Shown here: positions 18,328-25,899 of the stretch, in pieces
Numbering within the stretch: position 1 is the stretch's first letter
Layout: the number at the start of each line of letters is the position of its first letter
Assembly: GCA_024364805.1 (NCBI GenBank)
Contig: CM044528.1
Span: 34,385,822-34,413,003, forward strand
DNA: 27,182 bases
Source: Euprymna scolopes
Taxonomy: Eukaryota; Mollusca; Cephalopoda; Sepiida; Sepiolidae
Direction: 5' to 3'
Notes under the pieces: model-generated
Databases searched by the model: none
Seen by the model: only the letters and a program-made list of their open reading frames with translations
What the model was told of the DNA's origin: nothing
Translations under genes and position numbers: made by a program

Positions 18328-19115
18328 ACAAACACACGGAGAGTAAAAAATAGCACAAAAATAGCGTGTAAAAGTCGCTCAAATAAAAGATAGACATGAC
18401 CCTGTTTTGTAAATTGTAGACATTATAATCTAGAGAGTATATAAAACGTTTTAAGAAACAGTAACCGCTCCAAGCGGAACTCCCCCACACACACACAAAA
18501 GGATTTTGTCGGGCATACAAAAAATGTGCACACACTAACACACATTTTCGCGTTTCTATTATAGAAGATAACATTATTGAGAAACAGTTCTCTTTATTCT
18601 ATTAATCCATTAAATCTCAGTACTTTTAGTATTGAAACTTTGTGTAAAGACTAAAAAAATACAATATACAAAATATACAAATTGAAAAGAAAAAAGGTTA
18701 TTTTATTTTGAAAGCAAAATATTGATTCTCCCATGAATAGGGCATTGTGTACATGTTATATATTTTAGAAATCAAGACGCTATTCATTCAAAATAAAATC
18801 GACACATAAAAAAGAGCAAAGCAGTTGACACAAGAAGTTACATTATACTTTTGACAATGAGTTAGTATTGCGAAATTCCATACATCATCAAACAAATAAA
18901 AATTTTTAGCAAGGTTCACAAAGTTTTTAAGAGGATTCCAATAACTCTTGGAGAGAAGTTAAAGAATATAGGTGAATTTTATCGTTTCTTTAGAGTAATT
19001 ATGCAGTAAGCAGTACTATTCTATATTATGGACTTTTGAAAGAAATTATTTTGTGTTTTATTTATGGGCAGTGGGATCCAATGAATTAATAATAATAAGA
19101 AATTGAAATGTAGCA
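18328..19115. other. No gene seen
   Basis: AT-rich DNA; a CA-rich patch at about 18485-18545 is the only notable composition. Open frames here are rich in F, Y and L from base composition. Confidence 0.5.
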
Positions 19116-19170
19116 TCTGAAGAACAGATACTACACTTTGATCTTATCCCGGAGGCAAAGGAGAACAAAT
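19116..19170 (-). ncRNA. U2 snRNA 5'-end fragment (pseudogene)
   Basis: On the minus strand TAAGATCAAAGTGTAGTATC plus TGTTCTT (19146-19120) matches the U2 snRNA region that contains the branch-point-recognition sequence (GUAGUA), in the AAAG form I recall from insect U2. Upstream TTTGTTCTC (19169-19161) resembles the U2 5' end CGCTTCTC. Homology stops after about 50 nt; stem IIa, the Sm site and 3' domains are absent. It is therefore a truncated retro-pseudogene or the head of a U2-derived SINE, not a working gene. Confidence 0.75.
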
Positions 19171-19440
19171 CATTTTTATTAGCTTTGCCTTACAAGCGAC
19201 ACCAATTTTTTTGTTGTTTTATTAGAGAATATTTATTTGGAATATTCCACTTTCTTTTTTTAGGGGTGCACAGCATGATACTGGCCGAAGCGAATACAGA
19301 TAATATATATAGATGGGATGATTGCAAAATTTTTTTTTAATTCCGATACGATTACCAATTTTGTTCCAAATTTTCGATTTCAGTACAATTACTGATTCTG
19401 ATTCTTTTAAAATCTTTAAATATTTTGCTATCAAGTTATT

Positions 19441-19778
19441 GGTCCCCCGACAAAGGAGGGATTAGGCCTAGTAATTCACTCCCATTCATCTGTTTACACT
19501 TTTCTCAATAACCACGCCTTGAATTTAAAAAAAAATTTTGCACAAACATTAGTCATGGTTAAAGTAAACTTTTGCCTGAACGGATTTCGCTGGGATAACT
19601 CTAGTTGCCTCCCCTAGTGAGCATTATAGGTGTAAAATTTCCCCCAAAATCGTTTGTTTGCACTTTTTTCAATAACCACGTCTTGAATGTAACAAAAAAA
19701 AAAATTTTGCACAAATATTAGTCATGGTGAAAATAAATTTTTCACTCGTGGAGGGGGACCTTGCCATGCGCAGCTTAT
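19441..19778 (+). repeat. Repeat U, short form (copy 5), partly duplicated
   Basis: GGTCCCCCGACAAAGGAGGG at the left and GTGGAGGGGGACCTTGCC at the right. The internal AATAACCACGCCTTGAAT with TTTTGCACAAACATTAGTCA occurs twice (about 19507-19566 and 19671-19728), so the left half is duplicated in tandem. GGTCCCCC (19441-19448) and GGGGGACC (19753-19760) form an 8-bp inverted pair that could be the true termini. Confidence 0.6.
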
Positions 19779-19954
19779 TAATTTTTCCGATTACCATAAA
19801 AACTTGTGAAATATGTGCATATATTTTAGCAAATGTAAAAATAAACTTATCCGTGATGAACTATATAAATTTTGATTTAATTGCTAGTCTAAAATCAATA
19901 TTTATCATTTACCATGAATTAAACAAAAAATGTACAAAAGAATTGTTTTTTTGC

Positions 19955-20005
19955 AGACTTTTATCCTCATCTTCATAATTGTTGTTTCCCCATGTTTCAG
20001 CTAAC
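19955..20005 (-). repeat. SINE body fragment (hairpin family)
   Basis: GCAGACTTTTATCCTCATCT, TCATAATTGTTGTTTC and ATGTTTCAGCTAACTG are the reverse complement of the SINE body end with its GAAAC box, as at 9491-9540. Confidence 0.5.
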
Positions 20006-20009
20006 TGTG

Positions 20010-20345
20010 ACAGACAGTGTTTGATGCATCCCCCTCCCCAAGAAACGCAGGAAAAAAATTTCATACTTCCATGAAACTTCGTCCTTCAGAGAAAGCTGGT
20101 TCAACCTGCATAGTGTTACTACTGCTTCGGTACAGTTTGGTAGAGTATAAATGACAATCTATAGTGACCAAGATAATTATGGGCAGCCAGTCTTGGGACC
20201 AACAGCAAACATCGTAGACCTGTGGACTGGAGCTAGGTTCATTGTCAGCTTTCATGGTGTGTAACCATGTCTTCTGCTGGCCTCTTGAGCATCTTTGCCA
20301 ATATTGGAGTGGTTCTGGATACATGGCTTCGTGGATGAACTCTTC
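20010..20345 (-). mobile_element. Possible RTE-like LINE C-terminal fragment
   Basis: The minus strand reads RCSRGQQKTWLHTMKADNEP and then WSQDWLPIIILVTIDC. The phrase RGRQKTxWxxTxxAD is common near the C terminus of RTE/BovB-type reverse transcriptase ORFs, where it precedes a tryptophan-containing segment. The frame is 87 codons and open, but with no RT motif this is a weak call. Confidence 0.3.
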
Positions 20346-20659
20346 TGGGATCAGGACTAAACTCCTTTCTGTTATAGACCCAAAATATTAATGAAGAAAT
20401 TTGCTGAATTATTATTTTTTTTGTTTTTTTGTTTTCATTAAGTTAGCAAATCGGTTAGGGTTGAGGAAGTTTTGTAAACAGAAACTCATCGCTAAAAATA
20501 GGATGGAGGAAACAATGAAGGTAGTTGACCAGGTCGACATTTGATATGTGTGAATTGGGTATTCAACAATCTAGCCAACATGTAGCAGCCACCTAGAGAT
20601 CAAAAGCTATATTGCAACATGCTGATTAAATTGTATATAAACAAGGCGGTTTCTGCCAA

Positions 20660-20860
20660 AAAGATTCTTGATCAGCGTGCTGTCGGGAAGGAATCTTCAT
20701 CAGCTTGCTGCGGATGACAATCTAACCTGGCATGCCTTGGTCTTTGGTCACATGAGAGAAAAGAGTCTTAATTGGCGTGCTGCCAAGTGGTGTGAATCTT
20801 GATTGGTGTGCTGTCGAGAAGGAGTCTTAATCGGCGTGCCGTGGCGGCATGGCATGGAGG
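20660..20860 (+). repeat. Degenerate ~30-bp minisatellite
   Basis: Units of the type GAATCTTGATCAGCGTGCTG occur at about 20663, 20693, 20767, 20800 and 20828 with variants GATTGG and AATCGG. One spacer without a unit lies at about 20725-20760. Confidence 0.65.
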
Positions 20861-20888
20861 GAGAATATTTCTTGTGAAGGAGAAGTGT

Positions 20889-21133
20889 CCAACCAATCTA
20901 AATTGTAAAGTCGTGGAAATGCAAAGGCTACTGACCTAACCAGTGAAAGAAAGAGTTTATTTGTGACATTCAACCAAGACGAGTTGTAACATCGCCCTGA
21001 TGCAAAGGTGACTGACCTAACCAGTGAAAGAAAGAGTTTGTTTGTGACGTTTAACCAAGGCGAGTTGTAACATCGCCGTGGTGCAAAGGTGACTGACCTA
21101 ACCAGTAAAAGAAAGAGAGTGTCTTTGTGAAGG
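20889..21133 (+). repeat. 81-bp tandem repeat, three units
   Basis: CTGACCTAACCAGTGAAAGA starts at 20931, 21012 and 21093, exactly 81 bp apart. Each unit also holds an AACCAAGACGAGTTGTAACA-type block. The first unit is the most diverged. The period is a multiple of three, but I see no frame open across all units. Confidence 0.85.
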
Positions 21134-21167
21134 AGATGTCATGTAAAGCCACATTGTAGGTTTTTAA

Positions 21168-21455
21168 ATGTCTGCTCCTTTGCCGTGCATAGATCGGCAA
21201 CTTTTGTTCAAGTTCTTTCCTAGGCATTCAAGTTCTCTCCTGACAAAAGGAGCAGACAATCTTTGGGAAAAATACTGGAAAAAAAAAAACAAGACCAACC
21301 AGGATCGTCTTAACAGTTATCTTTTTGAGTTTATGCGGAGACAGAAACTTGGTAATGATCCTTTTGTTTCCATCTTAAACCATGTCTTGGAAAGCTATCT
21401 GGTTGGGTTTGCAAAGTTTCTTCCACATCCACTGTCTATTCTCATCCCACTTTAA
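21168..21455 (+). pseudogene. Merlin/ISXO2-type transposase C-terminal remnant (tentative)
   Basis: A 95-codon frame from the ATG at 21168. Its second half reads TNQDRLNSYLFEFMRRQKLG, then NDPFVSILNHVLESY. The pattern L-x-x-YL-x-EF-x-x-R-x-x-x-G followed by PF-x-x-IL-x-H(I/V)-x-x-Y resembles the C-terminal end of ISXO2/IS1595-type transposases, which in animals are Merlin elements. The DDE catalytic residues would lie upstream and are absent; upstream DNA is minisatellite instead. A poly-A run inside the frame encodes KKK. The first 35 residues match nothing I know. A 12-bp inverted pair GTCTGCTCCTTT/AAAGGAGCAGAC lies at 21170-21181 and 21246-21257. Confidence 0.4.
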
Positions 21456-21880
21456 CATCATCTTAAGCAACCGTAGTAAAGTCCACCTGATCCTAAGGGC
21501 TGTCTTAATTTAATTGAATTTTAAAAAATCGGTTGCTAACACCACCATACAGGGAAAAAAAATGTTCATGAAATTAAACAAAAAAAAAAAAAAAAGTTTA
21601 TTTTATATTAATTACAAAAATAAAGGAAAAAAAATGCACAAAAAAATATTACGTAAAAAAAACACATAAAAAAAGTGCTTTTTTAAAAACCTTTGTTAAA
21701 AAATATAAAAAAGCACAAAAAAATTAGTTTTCCTATTAGTTTTGTTCAATTTTGTTTGCCAAAAAAAAAAAAAAAAAATTGGTTGACAAAAAAAAAAAAT
21801 ACAACTTGTTTATTTTTTTTCATTTTAAAAAATTGTTACAAGAATAAATCAGATTAAGATGTATGGCGTGGTTTGAAGCA
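21456..21880. repeat. A/T-rich low-complexity DNA
   Basis: Long A and T runs (about 21580-21597, 21762-21778, 21787-21800) with AAAAAAT-type units. No gene is supported. Confidence 0.7.
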
Positions 21881-21974
21881 TTGTTAAATAATAAAAGTAT
21901 TTTTTAAAGTTTACAGTGCAGGAATGTACAGTCGTTGTGAGCAGATAGATAGATAAATAAATAAATGAATAAAT

Positions 21975-22178
21975 GGTATTAGTGCAGAGAATGATCCGGA
22001 CGTAAATAATAACGTTATTATTTAAAAAGCCATTCTTAACATGGCGAGGGGAGGGTGTTTTGTGCCTATTGTATACGTCAATCTTACAATTGAATAAAAA
22101 AATATATCATAAAACTTTAATTAAACTTGGAAATACGATTTAAAAAATAGCGCGGATCACTCTCTGCACTAGCACCTA
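21975..22178. mobile_element. MITE with ~27-bp terminal inverted repeats
   Basis: The left end reads GGTATTAGTGCAGAGAATGA and continues TCCGG; the right end reads CGGATCACTCTCTGCACTAG and continues CACC. They are reverse complements with few changes. It sits within AAAT repeats, so the target duplication cannot be read. No coding capacity. Superfamily uncertain (CAGAG ends would suit hAT, but the pairing continues outward). Confidence 0.65.
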
Positions 22179-22229
22179 ATAAATAAATAAATAAATGATA
22201 AATAATTCAATGATTTTTTTTTTTTCCGT

Positions 22230-22460
22230 TTCTGAATTTTTGAGGTGAGGAATTATTATATGTATTATTATTCATCGGACTACTGTCCTCATCTTGAGTG
22301 TGATTTTCACAACGTTTCAGTCGATATAATCTCTGACCATCTTCAGGTGTATCCTGTGGAACTCGAGAATTTGGACGGAATTTCAAGCAGAACCCTTTGT
22401 TTACTTCACGGGGGTAGCGTGCTCTTGTTCTGTCAGCCATGACTGGATAGAGGTCCTAAG
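22230..22460 (-). repeat. SINE-like unit, type B module, near complete
   Basis: On the minus strand: GACCTCTATCCAGTCATGGC, AACAAGAGCACGCTACCCCC, GTGAAGTAAACAAAGGGTTC, CTGAAGATGGTC (22346), a paired GACT then GAAAC (about 22314), CACACTCAAGATGAGGACAG, TAGTCCGATGAAT and CCTCACCTCAAAAATTCAGA. The 77-codon frame it contains is not a gene. This is the longest single-orientation copy of the type B unit. Confidence 0.65.
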
Positions 22461-22476
22461 TAATTCGCAAATGTAT

Positions 22477-22648
22477 ACTGTAGATGGTACTTATTCCAAA
22501 GGTAATGACCCATCATCAGTGGAGAAACAAATCCTCTCTCTAGGCTGTTATTTGTAATTACAATTTACAACCTAGAGAGAGGATTTGTTTCTCCACTGAT
22601 GATGGGTTATTACCCGAGAGGACCTTTGGAATAAGTACCATCCACAGT
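22477..22648. mobile_element. 172-bp hairpin element
   Basis: The arms meet at 22557/22558 within TTGTAATTACAA. The left arm GATGGTACTTATTCCAAAGG and GTGGAGAAACAAATCCTCTC is matched by the right arm's reverse complement almost base for base, except a ~10-nt insertion (GAGAGG region, about 22615-22624) in the right arm. Stem length is about 80 bp. It is a MITE or fold-back; the RNA would form a long hairpin. Confidence 0.85.
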
Positions 22649-22888
22649 TGAAAAAAAAAAAAAAATTCAGGTAGATAAATAAATAAATATAAATAAAAAA
22701 AAGATAATTACATTATTTATTTATTTATTTATTTATTTATCTGCTCATAACGACTGCACATTCTTGCATTGTTAGCCTTCAAAAATACCTTTTAAAACAG
22801 AAATTGTTACAGTAGGTCGTTGTTTCTTTTTTTTTAGTTTATTTTTTCTGGTGATTTTATTATATTCAAATGTTTTTTTCTTGAGTAG

Positions 22889-23104
22889 CGTTGTTATGCT
22901 TTGATAATCGGCGATGGTCGTCAAAAGCTGGCAGTTGACGTCATATTCCAAGAAAAGCCAAGCGACCAGTTAGTTAGGTCTGGTTCAAATTCTGCACAAG
23001 TACTGAAAATATTTATGAATTCTCAAAAAGACCTAACAAACAATATTGATGTTGATTCATTTTCTGTTGCCATCCATCAAAGCCTTCCATTTTCCTGGCG
23101 TTAA
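22889..23104 (+). CDS. Candidate terminal exon or ORF relic, unassigned
   Basis: A pyrimidine run (TTTTTTTCTTGAG) ending in TAG at 22888 could be a splice acceptor. From 22889 the frame is open for 71 codons to a TAA at 23102-23104: RCYALIIGDGRQKLAVDV, then FQEKPSDQLVRSGSNSAQVL, ending HQSLPFSWR. Composition is normal and there is no match elsewhere in the window. No family is recognised and no poly-A signal follows closely. Chance is a real alternative. Confidence 0.2.
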   Translation, partial: RCYALIIGDGRQKLAVDVIFQEKPSDQLVRSGSNSAQVLKIFMNSQKDLTNNIDVDSFSVAIHQSLPFSWR

Positions 23105-23429
23105 AATCTTTGGCTTAAGTTGATTGACATCTTCTTAAGAACCGCATCTGTTGAATCGGCTGATATGACAGACGTCTGATTCCACCAATGAAAAATGCCA
23201 GATCTCTGGAATATGCAATGCCATATTATTGAGTTTCCATTTCGTTTTGCTTTCGTTTGTTTTGTTTTATTTATAGCTTGCCAATTCCAGAAGGAGGAAA
23301 CGAAACGTAATTTAGAAACGAGGATCACGACAACTCTTGACTGTGAGTGGAATTGAACAGAAGCACAGAATTCCGCACTGCCAGCCACCCTTCCCCTCTC
23401 ATCTGCAAAAAAAAAAAAAAATATTTGTT
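23105..23429. other. No gene seen
   Basis: Mixed-composition DNA ending in an A run at about 23406-23420. An ORF on the minus strand (23388-23101) reads like low-support sequence without a family. Confidence 0.4.
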
Positions 23430-23672
23430 GTAACTTAACCTCTACACTTGCATACCCCCCCTCTTGTGATACACATTTTAAAAAGCTAATCCTTTCTGAT
23501 TTTTCATAGTTTTTCAGATGTTGTTGAGAATACTGAAGTATCTATATTTCACTTATATAGTATGGTCTCTTGCTGTTGCTCTGTATTAATTTTTTCCTTC
23601 TTCTCTTGTCCAGAGGGGTCAGTGTACTCCCATAGTATACTCCCATCTCTCAGCTTACAATCATATTATTTA
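23430..23672 (+). mobile_element. LINE family B fragment, plus strand
   Basis: CACTTGCATACCCCCCTCTT, then TAAAAAGCTAATCC and TTTTTCAGATGTTGTTGAGA align with 25097-25175 of the better copy (CACTTGCATATCCCTCTGCA, CTATTCAGATATTGTGAAGA). Coding frames are destroyed. It stops where the 5S-like sequence begins. Confidence 0.55.
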
Positions 23673-23870
23673 CCTCTTACATGTGGAATAATCTCGTTAA
23701 CACACCGGTTCTTTTTTGATCACTGAAGTTAAGCAACATTGAGCCTGGTCAGTAAACCTAATGTCATCGTCTCCCCCAACGCTGATACATATATGCGACT
23801 GGAGACTGCTTGTGAATTTCATATTCCCATGAAAATTCCTCCTTTAAACCCGTCTTGAGTGAGTGCTGTT
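23673..23870 (+). repeat. 5S rRNA-derived SINE (copy 2)
   Basis: AATCTCGTTAACACACCGGT, then TTGATCACTGAAGTTAAGCA and GAGCCTGGTCAGTA (to 23754) follow the 5S rRNA 5' half, including the A-box region. The C-box half is deleted. From 23755 the body TGTCATCGTCTCCCCCAACG, GCGACTGGAGACTGCTTGTG and TTCCCATGAAAATTCCTCCT matches copy 1 (600-690). Its right limit is unclear. Confidence 0.75.
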
Positions 23871-24049
23871 TCGGTATGGTATTTACCTCCACGTCAGGAG
23901 GTTAGATGCAGAATCAGATGTGATTTTGAGAAAACTGCTCACTAAGATAAGTGTTCTCTGACCTACAAAAACTTGAGCAGCCCTGTCGGCTTTCCCCACA
24001 AGTGGAGTGTCAGTTGATTAGTAATAAACTTAATCCTTTTTGGAGAGCC

Positions 24050-24182
24050 TGAGAAAGTGAATCTCCTAGAATTGAACATCCAGTCATGCCATCTCATTAA
24101 TTCATATCCTCAATTAGATTTTGGCCTTGATAAATGATGAATGATCAGTAAAAAAAAGAAAAAAAAAAAAAAGAAAAAAACT
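24050..24182 (+). mobile_element. LINE family B 3' tail with poly-A
   Basis: CATTAATTCATATCCTCAAT, then TTTTGGCCTTGATAAATGAT and an A-rich tail (about 24149-24180) correspond to the LINE 3' terminus at 25478-25522. It may be the continuation of the 23430 LINE beyond the 5S SINE, or a LINE-derived tail belonging to the SINE itself. Confidence 0.55.
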
Positions 24183-24219
24183 GTAGAAGTATTTATATTA
24201 GGTTTAAAAAAAATTTTTT

Positions 24220-24362
24220 TTTTTAGATGAGGATCGATTATTTGTATTTTTCGGGCTACTGTAATCTCCGACCTGATCGAACTCAGAAACGTTTCTGTTC
24301 AAACTTTCATGCAGATTCTTGAATTCGATAGAAAGGTTTCAGAGTTCGACAAGACATACCTG
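24220..24362 (-). repeat. SINE-like type B fragment, rearranged
   Basis: AGATGAGGATCGATTATTTG, CTACTGTAATCTCCGACCTG and CAGAAACGTTTCTGTTCAAA are pieces of the type B unit with an internal deletion. A GAAACGTTTC palindrome is at about 24287-24296. Confidence 0.45.
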
Positions 24363-24399
24363 AAGAATATTATTTAATTGGAATTCTTTATTGAGATGA

Positions 24400-24832
24400 A
24401 TAAGTTGTATTATTTATCCATTGCAGACTATTATCCTCATCTTTTAGTTCTTGTTTCACAACGTTTTGGCCAACTATTTCTCGGGCCTTCGTCAGGTGGT
24501 AACCGCGATGAAATACTCTGAATCTCCTAACTGCATCCTCAGCAATTACTGCCTTCCATAGTTGTCGTTTCACCACGATTTGGCAAACTAAACCTCTGGC
24601 CAGCTTTGGGTAGGATTAAAACCACTATCTTCAGACAATGCTCACCTGGAACCATAGAGATTCAACATCCCTATCCACTGCACCATGGGCCCTGAAGTAA
24701 TTGCTGAGGATGCAGTTAGGAGATTCAGAGTGTCTCATCACGGTTACCACCTGACAAAGGCCAGAGGAATAGTTGACCAAAACGTTGTGAAACAACTAAA
24801 AGATGAGGATAATAGTCCGCAATAAATAAATA
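24400..24832. mobile_element. Fold-back: SINE bodies flanking a tRNA-like head
   Basis: The left arm (24400-24545) and right arm (24690-24832) are reverse complements over ~140 bp, for example CTGAATCTCCTAACTGCATC (24519) with GATGCAGTTAGGAGATTCAG (24709). Hairpin modules are at 24463-24494 (minus) and 24751-24783 (plus). The interior 24560-24692 is the tRNA SINE head in minus orientation: A box from CCTATCCACTGCACCA (about 24670) and B box from GGATTAAAACCAC (about 24613). Confidence 0.75.
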
Positions 24833-24834
24833 AA

Positions 24835-24927
24835 TTACCTGAAGAATATCGAAAGTTACATTGACCAAAATGTTGTGAAAATGACACTCAAGATGAGATC
24901 AGTAGTCCGAAGAATCCAAATAATACA
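24835..24927 (+). repeat. SINE-like type B fragment, cut by LINE
   Basis: CTGAAGAATATCGAAAGTTA, GACCAAAATGTTGTGAAAAT, GACACTCAAGATGAGATCAG and TAGTCCGAAGAATCC are the module and 3' part of the type B unit. The LINE target duplication begins directly after it. Confidence 0.6.
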
Positions 24928-25649
24928 AAGTATTTATATATTGCTTATATCGCTCGTCTGTGTTTCTCTTTATTTAATGTTACTTTTCCATTATTCACGG
25001 GTCAGACTTTTTAAAAAAATATTTCGCAAGCTCACTCTCCAGTCCTCACACCTTTGTGAGTCAAATGTCTTTGGGTATGTTGCAACCAGATGGTCGCACT
25101 TGCATATCCCTCTGCAATACACTTTTAAAGAGCTGTGCAGTTCATATTTTCTTAGCTATTCAGATATTGTGAAGAAATTCAGAGCAAGAACTCTCCTTGT
25201 TGCAACAACGGAAAATAACTTTGCTTTCTCTCTCCAGATGCCTTGCATCCGACAACGTTTCTGTAGATTGTTTCTTTGTAAGGCTTTCCCACCTGTGGAA
25301 TACTGTAACGAAGGACTGCCTCCCTGTTGATTACAACTTGATCACCTTCAAATCTAATGTCAACAAATTCTTGTCATAAACTGACCCATTATAATTAAAC
25401 GCAATTCATACTTTTTGATAAATGCTAACATTCTTATAGTGTTCCTCATCTTTCGGCTGACAATTATTCCAGCTTATTAACCCTGATCCTCGAGTGGTTC
25501 TTAGCTTTGATAAGCAGTGACCAAATATTAGGTTGGTGCAAAAATAATGTTTTTTTGACATAAACAAAAACGACATAATTTTTGCACCAACCTAATAGTA
25601 AGGAAAAAAAGAAAAAAAAAACATTGAAGTATTTATGTATTGCTTATAT
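24928..25649 (+). mobile_element. LINE family B insertion with 23-bp target duplication
   Basis: AAGTATTTATATATTGCTTA plus TAT (24928-24950) recurs with one mismatch at 25627-25649, a target-site duplication bracketing the insertion. Inside, decayed frames include FASSLSSPHTFVSQMSLG and CISLCNTLLKSCAVHIF. The clear C terminus reads FFVRLSHLWNTVTKDCLP and YNLITFKSNVNKFLS, with the stop at 25377-25379. A ~130-bp 3' UTR with CTTTGATAAGCAGTGACC and an A-rich tail (about 25599-25622) follows. It is strongly 5'-truncated. A mariner MITE lies between the UTR end and the tail. Confidence 0.85.
25528..25595. mobile_element. 68-bp MADE1-like mariner MITE
   Basis: TTAGGTTGGTGCAAAAATAA at the left and TTTTTGCACCAACCTAA at the right form ~22-bp inverted repeats around a short T-rich/A-rich centre. 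TA flanks both sides (25526-25527 and 25596-25597), the mariner target duplication. The termini closely match those of the human mariner MITE MADE1 as I recall it (TTAGGTTGGTGCAAAAGTAA). Transcribed, it would fold into an almost perfect hairpin. It inserted into the LINE 3' end, so it is younger than that LINE. Confidence 0.9.
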
Positions 25650-25899
25650 GTTCCGGCTTTCCTTTTTCTAGCAATTCCTTAAAACGTCTCTAGCCAAAGT
25701 TCAGAAGATCACGTTTTCAACGGTTAATTTAAAAAAGTCTTTTGAATGCTGAAGTTCTTAAAGCTGAAAGCCCTTTTAACAGTTTGCATTTGAAGATGGG
25801 AATGTTTTTGAGATAAGTTGTTGCGATATTAATTTAATTTTTGTCTTTTTATTAGATTCAAATGTTAATAACTACATTTTATTTCAGTATTTAATTTAT

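Larger units (their letters stand above)
21885..22805. repeat. Outer inverted repeat enclosing nested elements
   Basis: The left arm (about 21885-21975) contains GCAGGAATGTACAGTCGTTG and TGAGCAGATAGATAGATAAA. The right arm (about 22715-22805) contains the reverse complement, TTTATCTGCTCATAACGACT then GCACATTCTTGCATTG. The (AAAT)n runs are the inner parts of both arms. Between them lie a MITE, a SINE-like unit and a hairpin. Confidence 0.7.

Noticed and set aside
24388-24576. Frame reading VGQNVVKQELKDEDNS and similar frames at 9568-9804 and 22207-22440
   Set aside because: These are minus-strand readings of the SINE body that recur wherever the repeat occurs; there is no start context or conservation of frame.
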